Notes: generated by a model not told the origin, from the sequence alone. 42,738 nucleotides of DNA from Candidatus Zhuqueibacterota bacterium (GCA_022616415.1 JAKEEU010000393.1:1-42738), one strand, 5' to 3'; shown: positions 16,520 to 25,825, counted from the stretch's first letter. Numbers and translations are program-made.

Positions 16520-19153
16520 TTATTTCACCTCGAAGCGCAAGCCCAGCCGCAACTGTCGTGGCACGCCGAAATTGAATGGGTCACTGACCCGCGCGCGATA
16601 AAACGCGACGGCGTTGCCGGTGGGATCTTGCGCCGCGAACGCCATGCCCTCCGGTGATTCCAACCAGCCATCGGTGTCAGGCTCGCCGGTTTGGTCGTAG
16701 ACGTTCGTCACATTCCTGGTTCCCAAAATATTGATTGCCCAAAGATAAACATTCCAGCGCATTCCGGAGAGTGAGAAAGATTTATCCAGCTTGGCGTCGA
16801 GATAATACGTCGAGGGCGTGCGTGCCGAGCTGATCTCGGAGGTTGGCCGGCCGACTGCATTGGGGCCGGTCGCAAAAACCGCAGAGCGCAAATGCGTCGG
16901 CGTATAGGGAAAGCCGCTGCCGTAGGTAAACAACAAATTCAATCCCACTTCGCCGAGGAAATGAGCGTCGAGCCATTGCGGGCCTTCGTCTTTGCCGGCG
17001 CGAAAATCCGCATTGAGCGTCAACGTATGGCGTTGGTCGTAATCAAGCGCAGCGGCGATCGCCGGAAAAACCGGCGGATTGCCCAAGAGGAGAATGTTGG
17101 AGGCATTTCCCACACTGGTGCCGCTCACGGATTGGAGCGTGTAGGCGACATTGGTTGAAATGCTTTGGCGGAGGCGCCAGCTAACCGTTGCCGAGATCCC
17201 TTTCGCCGTACTCTCATCTTCATTGCTATAAGTCGCGTATACGAATCGAGTCCCGTAAATCGCTCGAAGTGTGATCAAATCCCGATTTTCTTTATAAAAC
17301 GCAGTTAAGTTGAAATTGGCGAAATCATTCAGTTTTTGCCGCAGGCCAATCTCGAAAGCCGATGTCTTGATAGGCGCCAACTCGGCATTGCCAGCCACCG
17401 TGAAGAAGCCGCTTTGCAAATAGGTCGCAAAAAAGCCATAGTTGGTCAAAAGCAAATTGAATTCCGGAGGCTGAATAAATTTGCCGTACTGCGCGTGCAA
17501 GACTGTGTGATCGGTCACCGCCAAAGCCAGGCGCAAACGCGGACTCAAATGGCGGTGTGTTTTAGCTGTGATGAACTGAGGCACACCGGTTTGGTCCTGT
17601 GGAGTAGGCAGGCCCGAAGAGTATTCGCCTCTGAAATCAAGATAGGCCCGATCAGCCAAGAGTCCTTTTTCGTTGAAGACGATCAGAAGCGGATCCCTGA
17701 ATTTAGGCGTGGCCGAATCAAAATAATCCCAGCGCAAGCCGAGGCTCAAGACTGCATTTTGAACTTCGATTCTATTTTGCAAATAAGTTGCTGCCAGCAC
17801 CGGATGCTTGGCGCCGTTAAGGCCGGCGGCGAGTGTATTTTTTCCAAAAATATCGTAGCCTAAATTTTGCGCACTACCTTTGTAAACCTCTTCATCACTC
17901 AATGTCGGATTGGCCGCACGATTCTGTGCAATATTGAACGGAGTAATCGAATAAGCTCGGATCGTGTTATAACGATAATCAACTCCGGCTCGCAGATGGT
18001 GAGCGCTGCCAACTTTTTGATTGAGTGCGGCTTGCAAATTCCAAACGGTGAATTTGTCGTGCTGATAAAAATTAAAAACCGCTCCGGCTTTGGCGAAGCG
18101 GGCTTCGAGATCGGAGACGGCCGGATTCAAGCCGGGGGCGCGAAGCTGCGGATTGCGCGAAATATCGCCATACGCTTCGAGATTGTCGAACCAAACGTTA
18201 TCGCCAAATTCAAACTCATGGCGAAAGCAGCTCGCACTCACGATATAAAACGTTTTTGTTCCCAGCGTATGCGTCGCCTTGAGAAAATACGAGTCGGTTT
18301 GCTCTTCAAGCCGCGGCATGCGCCCGGCATTGAACATGGCGAACTCTTGCAAATAAACTCGCCCTTCATCGCGCGTGGAATGGCCGCCGAGCTGCAATTG
18401 CAAAGGAGGCAGCGCCGCGACGAGATTGCCGTTCCAGTTCCACCGTCCCAACGAGTTATCCGGCAGCGGGCCTTCGACGCGCTGTGGAGATTGATGTGCC
18501 AATTCCGGATGCCGGCCGCTGGTAGGACTTTGGTCGCGCAAAAATTGCCGCTCAGCGGCAAGATAAAATTTAACCTTGTCCGTCATCGGCAGCGGGCCGC
18601 TGAGCGCGAAATTGTAAAGATTGTAGCCATACGAAAACGCACCGAGATTTTTTTCTTTCTCACTTAAAAATCCGTCCGTAATCATCTCGCCGGAAAGCGC
18701 ATAATCGCTGCCGCCGGTTTTGGTCAACGCCTGAATCAAACCGGAGTTGGCAAAGCCGTACTCGGCGTTGAAGCTGCCCGTCTGCAGCCGCACTTCCGCC
18801 AGCGAATTGGAGATCAAATCATCGGCGCGGCTGAAATCGTAATAATTATTTTGGCCGACGCCATCGACATAATAACCAGTTTCCTCGAAACGGCCGCCGC
18901 GGATAAACAAATTTCCGAAGCGCGTCACGACGCCGGCATTGAGACGGGCAACATCCACGTAACCGCGCACCGGCAGGTTTTGAATTTCTGCGGCGGATTT
19001 CACCTGCAAGGTATCGACGATGATTCTCTCAACGGTCCGGCGCTGGGTGGTATCACCGGCGGCGGTGACTTGCATGGCGCCGCTTTCTCCGATTAAGACA
19101 AGAACCGGCAAAATGAGAATCAGAATGAGCCGCCCTCGAATTTGCGTTGACAT
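16520..19153 (-). CDS. TonB-dependent receptor, paralogue lacking the N-terminal regulatory-like domain
   Basis: An 877-residue outer-membrane receptor. After the signal peptide (about 1-32) there is only a short linker before the plug, which begins AAEIQNLPVRGYVDVARLNAG and continues GNLFIRGGRFEETGYYVDGV and GSFNAEYGFANSGLIQALTK. The barrel aligns along its length with the receptor at 33383 (GPLPDNSLGRWNWNGN, YGKFIQPPEFNLLLTNY, final FGVPRQLRLGLRFEVK). Unlike that paralogue it has no CarboxypepD_reg-like domain between signal and plug. It may have lost it or been re-headed by recombination. It lies downstream of a propeller lipoprotein gene on the same strand with a 90-bp gap. The ligand is unknown. 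Confidence 0.88.
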   Translation of the reverse strand: MSTQIRGRLILILILPVLVLIGESGAMQVTAAGDTTQRRTVERIIVDTLQVKSAAEIQNLPVRGYVDVARLNAGVVTRFGNLFIRGGRFEETGYYVDGVGQNNYYDFSRADDLISNSLAEVRLQTGSFNAEYGFANSGLIQALTKTGGSDYALSGEMITDGFLSEKEKNLGAFSYGYNLYNFALSGPLPMTDKVKFYLAAERQFLRDQSPTSGRHPELAHQSPQRVEGPLPDNSLGRWNWNGNLVAALPPLQLQLGGHSTRDEGRVYLQEFAMFNAGRMPRLEEQTDSYFLKATHTLGTKTFYIVSASCFRHEFEFGDNVWFDNLEAYGDISRNPQLRAPGLNPAVSDLEARFAKAGAVFNFYQHDKFTVWNLQAALNQKVGSAHHLRAGVDYRYNTIRAYSITPFNIAQNRAANPTLSDEEVYKGSAQNLGYDIFGKNTLAAGLNGAKHPVLAATYLQNRIEVQNAVLSLGLRWDYFDSATPKFRDPLLIVFNEKGLLADRAYLDFRGEYSSGLPTPQDQTGVPQFITAKTHRHLSPRLRLALAVTDHTVLHAQYGKFIQPPEFNLLLTNYGFFATYLQSGFFTVAGNAELAPIKTSAFEIGLRQKLNDFANFNLTAFYKENRDLITLRAIYGTRFVYATYSNEDESTAKGISATVSWRLRQSISTNVAYTLQSVSGTSVGNASNILLLGNPPVFPAIAAALDYDQRHTLTLNADFRAGKDEGPQWLDAHFLGEVGLNLLFTYGSGFPYTPTHLRSAVFATGPNAVGRPTSEISSARTPSTYYLDAKLDKSFSLSGMRWNVYLWAINILGTRNVTNVYDQTGEPDTDGWLESPEGMAFAAQDPTGNAVAFYRARVSDPFNFGVPRQLRLGLRFEVK

Positions 19154-19243
19154 GATGATTTGCCCGTGGTTTAATCTCCGTGATCAGCAACTAATTGCCA
19201 CAACGTTAAGATACTTTTGGAACAAAATAATTTTCCTCATATC

Positions 19244-21304
19244 TTAAAACCTCACCCGAAAAATCCCATCACCAACACTACCGGCATATAGAATATTGGA
19301 ATCGGTGGGGTCAAACTTCAGCGCGAGTATTCTCGGATTCAACAGCCCTTCCTTGATCTCCGCCCAGTTCGCGCCGCCATCCACGCTTTTGAGGACGCCG
19401 TTGCCCAAATTGGCGCCGTAAACTACCTCCGGCTGCCGGGGGTTGATGAGCAGAATGAAGAACTCAAACTCAATCTCCGACGCTTTTTCCCAACTCTCAC
19501 CGCCGTCGGTGGTTCGAAAAAGCTGCGGCGGAATGGGCGGGCGCCTGCTATTCAACGTGCCGGCATATAAAACGCTGGGGGCTTGCGGATTGATGACAAG
19601 CGACCTGACCAAAGGATTGGTCAAGCCCGTGCTGCTCTTCTGCCAGCTCGCGCCACGGTCGGTGGATTTGTACACACCGCCTTCAGGTTCTCCAGCAGTC
19701 ACTGCTACGTAAACGATGGCAGGATCGAGTGGATTGACGACCAAAGTCGAAATGATGCCCTTATCAAATGTGGTTGGCATCCAGCTTTCTCCGCCATCCG
19801 TGCTTTTCAAAACACCGGCATTGAATGTGCCGGCATACAATATGTCAGAGTTCTGCGGGTCGCGCGCCAAAGTCTGTGTGCGGCCACCCAGCCAGACCTT
19901 GCGCCAATTCAGGCCGCTATTGCTGCTTTTGTAAATTCCTCCCGCCAAAGTAGCGGCAACGAGCGTGCCCGGCATCCTGGGGTCAACATCGAGATCCAAT
20001 ATTCTTGGATCATCCAGCCCCACATTAATGCCTTCAACAGCACCATTCCAATTCTCTCCCCCGTCTGCGCTGCTTACCACGCCTCGCTCAAAGATGCCGG
20101 CATATATGACGGACGAATTACCAGGCGGAATGGCAATGGCACGGACATCGGCGCTAAGCAATCCCTTGCTTGCCGGCGACCAGGTTTGGCCTCCTGAGGT
20201 GGTTTTGAAAACACCTCCCATAAAACTCCCGCGATTTTGTGCGTTGCTGGCACCGAGCGCACCCGCATAAACCGTCCCCGGATTTGCCGAATTCATGGCC
20301 AGTTTTACGATCACCCGATTGGATAGTCCGGAGTTCATCAGTGCCCACGATTGGCCGCCATCGGTTGTTTTGAAAATTCCCGAAGCGCCACTGGCATACA
20401 AGACTTCCGGAGATTGAGGCGGCATAATGAGGGCGCGAACATCAAGGTTTGTCAGTCCATTGTTCATGGCGCGCCAGTTTGCGCCACCATCCGTGCTTTT
20501 GTATATGCCGCTGCTGGTTGCAACGTACAGCGTCTCGGACTGTTGCGGGTGAATGACAATCGCAAAAACGGCGGTCCGGCTCAGTCCGTTATTGCTCGGT
20601 GTCCAACTCTCTCCGCCATTGGTGCTTTTGTAAAGGACGTCGCTCCCGCTAAAAGTTCCCGCATAGACGATATTGGGTTGGTTGGGATTTATGGCTACCG
20701 AAAGAACGAATTCGTCAGCCATCCCCACGCGTGAAGTCTGCCAATTTGAGCCGCCATTCGTGCTTTTGTATACCCCACCGGTTCCTATGCTTCTGAACGT
20801 GCCGGCAAAAATAATATTGGGGTCCGCCGGATGAATGGCCAAAGCATAAACAAACGGATCAGACTCCAGACCAGTACCGGTGGCCGTCCAGGTTTCACCT
20901 CCATCGCTGGTCTTTTGTACGCCCAAAAGATCGAGACCGGCATACACAATGCGGGGATCGGTTGGATGGAAACTCAGAGTGCGCACGGTCGTGCCCAAGG
21001 TTGCCGCTCTCTCCCAGCTCATTCCGGCATTGTCCGACCGGTATACATTGCCCATCGTCGTTGCCGTAAAAAGAATGTTTGGATTTGCCGGCGCAACGGC
21101 AACGGCTGTCACATCGACGCCAAAAGGCCCGATGGATCTCCAGATGCCGTCTCCCGGCATCGAGGTGTCAATTGGCGGCGGCAACGGCAGCTCATGGGAA
21201 CAGCCGGTTGTTTTCACCCAAACAACAATGAGGATGAGAAAAGCGAATACCAGATTGCAGCATTTCTTAAATGCCAGCATGGAACGCCGGGAAATTAAAA
21301 TCAA
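19244..21304 (-). CDS. Asp-box (BNR) beta-propeller lipoprotein, copy 1
   Basis: A 686-residue lipoprotein. The hydrophobic segment ends KTTGC, giving a probable lipidated Cys35. About 13 Asp-box repeats follow (for example YKSTNGGESW, FKTTDGGQSW, LKSTDGGESW), interleaved with HPADPNIIFAGTF-like strands, enough for one large or two stacked propellers. The best start is TTG 21304: AAAGGAG lies 8 bp upstream, and the same TTG start gives exactly 686 residues in the copy at 40458. An internal ATG eight codons in (MLAFKKCC) is an alternative. No sorting domain is present, so it is predicted to be membrane-anchored. Related domains occur in sortilin/Vps10 and YCF48-like assembly factors, suggesting binding or assembly rather than catalysis. 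Confidence 0.85.
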   Translation of the reverse strand: MILISRRSMLAFKKCCNLVFAFLILIVVWVKTTGCSHELPLPPPIDTSMPGDGIWRSIGPFGVDVTAVAVAPANPNILFTATTMGNVYRSDNAGMSWERAATLGTTVRTLSFHPTDPRIVYAGLDLLGVQKTSDGGETWTATGTGLESDPFVYALAIHPADPNIIFAGTFRSIGTGGVYKSTNGGSNWQTSRVGMADEFVLSVAINPNQPNIVYAGTFSGSDVLYKSTNGGESWTPSNNGLSRTAVFAIVIHPQQSETLYVATSSGIYKSTDGGANWRAMNNGLTNLDVRALIMPPQSPEVLYASGASGIFKTTDGGQSWALMNSGLSNRVIVKLAMNSANPGTVYAGALGASNAQNRGSFMGGVFKTTSGGQTWSPASKGLLSADVRAIAIPPGNSSVIYAGIFERGVVSSADGGENWNGAVEGINVGLDDPRILDLDVDPRMPGTLVAATLAGGIYKSSNSGLNWRKVWLGGRTQTLARDPQNSDILYAGTFNAGVLKSTDGGESWMPTTFDKGIISTLVVNPLDPAIVYVAVTAGEPEGGVYKSTDRGASWQKSSTGLTNPLVRSLVINPQAPSVLYAGTLNSRRPPIPPQLFRTTDGGESWEKASEIEFEFFILLINPRQPEVVYGANLGNGVLKSVDGGANWAEIKEGLLNPRILALKFDPTDSNILYAGSVGDGIFRVRF

Positions 21305-21331
21305 TTTTTCTTCTCCTTTCGTTTTAATAAT

Positions 21332-21390
21332 TTGACCTTGTCCGTCACCGGCAGCGGTCCGCCGAGCGCGAGGTTGTAAAGATTGTAACT
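21332..21390 (-). pseudogene. ~58-bp internal scrap of a TonB-dependent receptor gene
   Basis: The minus strand encodes SYNLYNLALGGPLPVTDKVK, which matches YNLYNFALSGPLPMTDKVK inside the receptor at 16520 (and the equivalent region at 33383). The match starts only a few bp after the stop codon of the family F gene at 21393 and ends at the leader of the propeller gene (CAAATTATTAAAACGAAAGGAG). Such a short in-register match between two intact genes marks a recombination junction. Confidence 0.8.
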
Positions 21391-21392
21391 AA

Positions 21393-24300
21393 TTAAAACA
21401 GATCCAAACTCTCCGTTGACTGAAAGATCACCAGCTTCAGCACTTTGACGCCGACCGGGCCCATGTCGAGGCGCGCGAGATAAATGCCGCTGGCGACGAG
21501 CGCGCGGCGCGAATTGCGCAGATCCCAACGCTCGTATGCCGAGCTGTCGAGGTGCTCGATGGTTCGCACCAGCTCCCCCGAGAGAGTGTAAATCTGAATT
21601 TTGGCGTTCGCCGGCAGATGGGTAAACGTCACGAAACGGTTATGCGAGCTCGTTTCTTCGATATTGAAGCCGCGATAGGGATTCGGGTAAACATTGACGA
21701 GCGCGGCGGCTTGCGATCTGGCCAATTTCAAATCGTCTTTGATCGGCGCTTTACTCTTGAAAGTGAAAACGTCGTTGGGTGTATTGACAAAGTTCGGCCG
21801 GATCGTCAGCACTTGCCCATCCTGCCATGCGGGCGCCGTGAATCCGGCCCGCAAAATCGGCCACCAGAGATACATCGTGTCAAACTCTTGGGCATTGGAA
21901 AACAAATTTCGGCTCGTGTAATATGGGTCCGGCAAGTCGCCGCTGTACGTGCTGTGCAAGATGAACAAATAATTTCGCGCCCCTGGGAAGCTCGGATCCC
22001 ACAAACCATTCTGCTGGCCGCTTTGCTCGACAATCGCCGCGTTGAGCTGGCGCGGCGGCTGCGCGGTCACATCCCAGACGGTGAAATGCTGGCGCTCGTA
22101 GCTGACAAACTGATAATCCGGGCTCCCACCGCGTAAATACGTATAAGCACGTTGGCCATCGGCATTGGTGCGGAAGCGGATCTCCGCGGTGACGTATTGC
22201 TCGGGTTTTATATTGCTGCCAAAGAATTTTTTGCCGAGTCCAATACTGCCATTGATAAATTCGCCGCCCCAGTTGTTGCCCGAGAACCAGCGCTCGTTAT
22301 CCGGCCGGTTGAACGTCACCGTGTTGAGAGCTTCCGGTGGGCCAAAAACCTTGACGAGCAATCCATCGACGATAGGAAAGTCTGCATCGCCATCATTAGG
22401 CTGTTGGGCTTGATTTTTCCATCCTGAAACTTTTACCGTGCCGGCCGTCAAATCCGTGACCTCCCAAACGCTCGCGCCATTCGGCTCCGTGCGGAAGGTC
22501 ACCTGGTATTCATGATCGGTCAAAGCGGCGGGATCGACCACGAGCGGAAAAACCTCGCCTTCGCTCCGGCCGGAATGGCTCACCGGCAGCGTCTCGCCAA
22601 ACGGCGTTGTCCATTTGCTGCCGAGCGGCGGATTTTGCGGCCGGACCGCGAGGGGTTGCAGCAGGCCTTCCAGCGTTTTAGGAATGCCATAACGGTTATA
22701 AACATACGCTGTCACTGCAAAATAATATTCACGATTGCGCAGCAAAGGTGTGTTGCCATTTAGCGCGTCCGAGGCAATCCGCAAATAACGCTGCAAGCCG
22801 GTGTCGCGCGCATCTTGCACAACCCGCTCAACGGTTTCCCCGATTTCCTGAACAAAAACATTGTCGCGAATTTGGACGACGCCGTCGATGACGTCAAAGC
22901 TCGCAATTCTTTTGATTTTGGTAAGTTGAGAAACGGCCGGCGCGCTCAGTTGATAGACATTGTAGCCTTGAAACGCGTAGTAGGTCGGATTGCCGAGCGA
23001 ATCGAGATTAAACTGGTCAATTTCCCGAAAGGATTCGACAGCGTTGTTCCACGACAAAAGAATCGAAGCGGTGTCGGGCGAGGCGGTCACCACCAAAGAC
23101 GATGGAGAATCTGGCAGCACAAAGTTGTCATCAAAAAGTTGCTGCTCGTGTTGATCGCGCGCCTTGAGGAGCCGGACGGTTTCTTGCCAAGTTTGGTCCT
23201 GCGCAATGACAATCCCACCGACAACTTCCTGCGTGTCACCGTCGGCGATGGTGAAGGGGCCAGAGGACATCAAAAAGCGCTTGTCACTATGGGTGTCATC
23301 CACCCAACCGGTCCGGGTGACGGGATCCCCGGCGTGCCAAAATTTGGTGGGTTTGCCGGTCAAAGGATCGATAACCGGATCGCCGAATAAGTCGAAACCG
23401 CGCAAATAATTGTAGGCTTCGGCGCCGGTTTCAGGATCACGGAATTGCCGCGGCCCGCCGCCGATGTACTTGATAAAAGCGCTCATCGGAAGGTTTCTGA
23501 ATCCCGGCATTTTCCGGCCGGACACATTCGCGGTATCGCCAGGCGAGGGCACTATCGGCCCTTGCAAGAAATCGTAGCCGATGGCCGGCGGATTAGCGCC
23601 ATACAAACCATCATTTTGGGTTTTATACTGATATCCCAACGACAGCGTGGTATCGCAGCCGACTAAATCCACTCCATCGCCGATGTCGACATCTGCCCAG
23701 AACGCCACATAAGCATCCGTGACATCTTTGCCGCTTTTGTTGATGAATTCGAATTTGAAAAACATCATGTCCCCCAAGTCATTGGGGATGTCGTAAGCCC
23801 AGGCGGTCATTTGCACTTCAACACCCATCGGCTTGGTCTTGAACAGCGTGTCGTGTAGAGCTTGGTCGAAATCATTAAAAACTGCCCAGGCGGTCGAGGT
23901 GCCGAGCAACAGCGGCTTGCCATTCGCATCAACCGGCGCGCCATCTTGCACCGGCCAATTGACATAGTCGGAATTGCCAGTGGGAGTCGTTGCATCCCTT
24001 TCATTAATAATATAAACTTTAAAACTCGGATCTTGGGGATTGGCCGGCATACCGGCGACGCCGGGAGACCATCCAATGACTTTGCCGGGTTGAAATTCAG
24101 TTCGATATTCTGCAGCAGCCGTGACAATTTCGCCGTCCTTTTTGCCTGCCAACCAAAGGCCGGAAGCAAAGTTGATCGTATTTCGCGAACCGGCAGGCCA
24201 CTCCATACCGGCGCTGCGGGCGGGAATGTGGCTCACGAGCTGGCCGTTATTGGTGATATAATCCGCAATCCGATTTGGCACCCACAACGGCCGGTCGATG

Positions 24301-24431
24301 CCAAAAACTTTGGCGAGCCGTGAGCCCATGTCTTGTGTGTTTCCTATTGCAACCGGTACTGTTTCGTTGCTCATGAAAATCGTCATTATAAAAAGCAGTG
24401 CCAGCATCGAAAGGACTAAAGCTTTTTGCAT
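21393..24431 (-). CDS. family F: ~1,000-residue secreted protein, second intact copy
   Basis: A 1,012-residue paralogue of the proteins at 13342 and 30235. ATG 24431 is chosen because AAGGAG lies 7 bp upstream and a clean signal peptide (MQKALVLSMLALLFIMTIFM) follows. The open frame extends 29 codons further upstream, into the twin-hairpin repeat. The N-terminal module has FGIDRPLWVPNRIADYITNNG and FWADVDIGDGVDLVGCDT. The Fn3-like part has ILLSWNNAVESFREID and FQGYNVYQ. A middle segment reads FSGNNWGGEFINGSIGLGKK in near-form. The FlgD-like tail is VYPNPYRGFNIEET to SGIYLARLDMGPVGVKVLKL, followed by a short acidic extension (FQSTESLDLF). The tail and extension are closer to the copy at 30235 than to that at 13342. 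It is likely exported and surface-bound; the function is unknown. Confidence 0.82.
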   Translation of the reverse strand: MQKALVLSMLALLFIMTIFMSNETVPVAIGNTQDMGSRLAKVFGIDRPLWVPNRIADYITNNGQLVSHIPARSAGMEWPAGSRNTINFASGLWLAGKKDGEIVTAAAEYRTEFQPGKVIGWSPGVAGMPANPQDPSFKVYIINERDATTPTGNSDYVNWPVQDGAPVDANGKPLLLGTSTAWAVFNDFDQALHDTLFKTKPMGVEVQMTAWAYDIPNDLGDMMFFKFEFINKSGKDVTDAYVAFWADVDIGDGVDLVGCDTTLSLGYQYKTQNDGLYGANPPAIGYDFLQGPIVPSPGDTANVSGRKMPGFRNLPMSAFIKYIGGGPRQFRDPETGAEAYNYLRGFDLFGDPVIDPLTGKPTKFWHAGDPVTRTGWVDDTHSDKRFLMSSGPFTIADGDTQEVVGGIVIAQDQTWQETVRLLKARDQHEQQLFDDNFVLPDSPSSLVVTASPDTASILLSWNNAVESFREIDQFNLDSLGNPTYYAFQGYNVYQLSAPAVSQLTKIKRIASFDVIDGVVQIRDNVFVQEIGETVERVVQDARDTGLQRYLRIASDALNGNTPLLRNREYYFAVTAYVYNRYGIPKTLEGLLQPLAVRPQNPPLGSKWTTPFGETLPVSHSGRSEGEVFPLVVDPAALTDHEYQVTFRTEPNGASVWEVTDLTAGTVKVSGWKNQAQQPNDGDADFPIVDGLLVKVFGPPEALNTVTFNRPDNERWFSGNNWGGEFINGSIGLGKKFFGSNIKPEQYVTAEIRFRTNADGQRAYTYLRGGSPDYQFVSYERQHFTVWDVTAQPPRQLNAAIVEQSGQQNGLWDPSFPGARNYLFILHSTYSGDLPDPYYTSRNLFSNAQEFDTMYLWWPILRAGFTAPAWQDGQVLTIRPNFVNTPNDVFTFKSKAPIKDDLKLARSQAAALVNVYPNPYRGFNIEETSSHNRFVTFTHLPANAKIQIYTLSGELVRTIEHLDSSAYERWDLRNSRRALVASGIYLARLDMGPVGVKVLKLVIFQSTESLDLF

Positions 24432-24456
24432 GGCTGTCTCCTTATTTTGAAGGAGA

Positions 24457-24501
24457 GTGGGCTTTCCAGCCCACACTCGCATCGCGGACAAGAAAGTCCG
24501 C
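24457..24501. repeat. twin perfect hairpins (REP-like unit)
   Basis: GTGGGCT-TTCC-AGCCCAC (24457-24474) and GCGGAC-AAGAAA-GTCCGC (24484-24501) lie 9 bp apart, just upstream of the ribosome-binding site of the family F gene at 24431. No T-tract follows either stem. The paired design resembles dispersed REP-type repeats rather than a terminator. Confidence 0.65.
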
Positions 24502-24537
24502 GTTCCCTCTTTTTCCATGAAACTTTTGTCACTCCCA

Positions 24538-25825
24538 CTAAAAAATCACCAGTTTCAACGTCTTCACGCCGATCTCACCCATGTCGATGTGCACGATATA
24601 AATTCCGCTCCCCACCTGGCGGCCGGCGAAATGGCGCAAATCCCAGTGCTCGAATGGCGTGCCGTTGGTGTGATTGATGGTGCGCACCCAATCCGCCGCC
24701 AGCGTGTAAATCAGGATCTTGGTGTGGCCTTCCGGCAGATGAGTAAACGTGACGAATTGATCCGCCGGATGCCGCAAATCCAGCCAACCGCGATCGTACG
24801 GGTTCGTTATTAAATGCTTCACGAGCATTATCCGGATCAAGACACTCGACCGGACCGCCTCAGGTGAATTTGTAAAACGTGGTCATGGGCAGATTTTTGA
24901 AGTCGGGTATTTTCTTTCCTGACACCCGCGCCGTATCACCCGGCGACGGCACTATCGGACCCTGCAATAAATCGTACCCAATTGCCGGCGGATTGACGCC
25001 ATAAAGCTCATCGGGCTTGGTTTTGTACGCAAATCCCAACGAGAGCGTGGTATCGCAGCCGACCAAATCACGCGCGTCGCCAATGTCGATATCAGCCCAA
25101 AAGGCAATATAGGCATCCGTGAGGTTTTTGCCGCTCTTGTTAATGAGCTTGAATTTGAAAAACATTATGTCACCATACGCGTCCACCCGGTCGAAAGCCC
25201 AAGCCGTCATCTGCACTTCAACACCTATCGGTTGGCTTTTAAAAAGCCTGTCGTGCAGATCGGGATCATAGTCATTAAAAACCGCCCAGGCTGTCGAGGT
25301 GCCGAGCAACAGCGGCTTGCCCTGCGCATCAACCGGCGCGCCATCGGCAACCGGCCAATTGATATAGTCGGGATTAGCGGTGGGATTCGCCACATCCTGG
25401 CGATTGATGATGTAAATCTTAAAGCGCGAATCTTGGGGATCAGCCGGAGTACCGGCCACGCCGGGAGACCAGCCGGTGACGTTGCCGGGCTGAAATTCGG
25501 TGGAGTATTCAGCCACGGCCGAGACAATTTCGCCGTCTTTTTTGCCCAACAGCCAAATGCCGGAAGCGAAGTTGATGGCATGGCCCGAACCCACCGGCCA
25601 CTCCATGCCGGCGCTATTGGCGGGAATGTGGCTGACGAGTTGTCCAATATTGGTGAGGTAATCGCCGATGCGGTTGGGCGCCCAAAAGGGCCAATCAATG
25701 CCAAAAACCTTGGACAGCCGCACCTCGTTCGCTTTCTTGCAGCGGTCTTGTGCAGGCAACGGGCTGCTCACCAAAACAAACAGGCAAAGCAGTACGAGCA
25801 TAAACACAACGAGCACGGTTCGCAT
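24538..25825 (-). pseudogene. family F pseudogene: stop codon plus large internal deletion
   Basis: From ATG 25825 (AGGAG upstream) the first 321 codons encode a signal peptide and the family F N-terminal module, including FGIDWPFWAPNRIGDYLTN, GMEWPVGSGHAINFASGIWL and FWADIDIGDARDLVGCDT. A TGA then interrupts an otherwise alignable frame: FYKFT, stop, GGPVECLDPDNAREAFN, against FIKYIGGGPRQFRDPETGAEAYN in the 21393 copy. Directly after EAFN the sequence jumps, out of frame, to TNPYDRGWLDLRHPADQF, the start of the C-terminal domain. About 550 residues are missing by comparison with the 985-residue copy. The tail then runs intact to LKLVIF. At least three lesions are present: a stop, a deletion and a frameshift. 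Confidence 0.9.

Noticed and set aside
19244..21304. Sialidase enzyme
   Set aside because: Asp-boxes alone do not make a sialidase; no catalytic Arg triad or FRIP-type motif was identified, and the repeat number exceeds that of a six-bladed sialidase.
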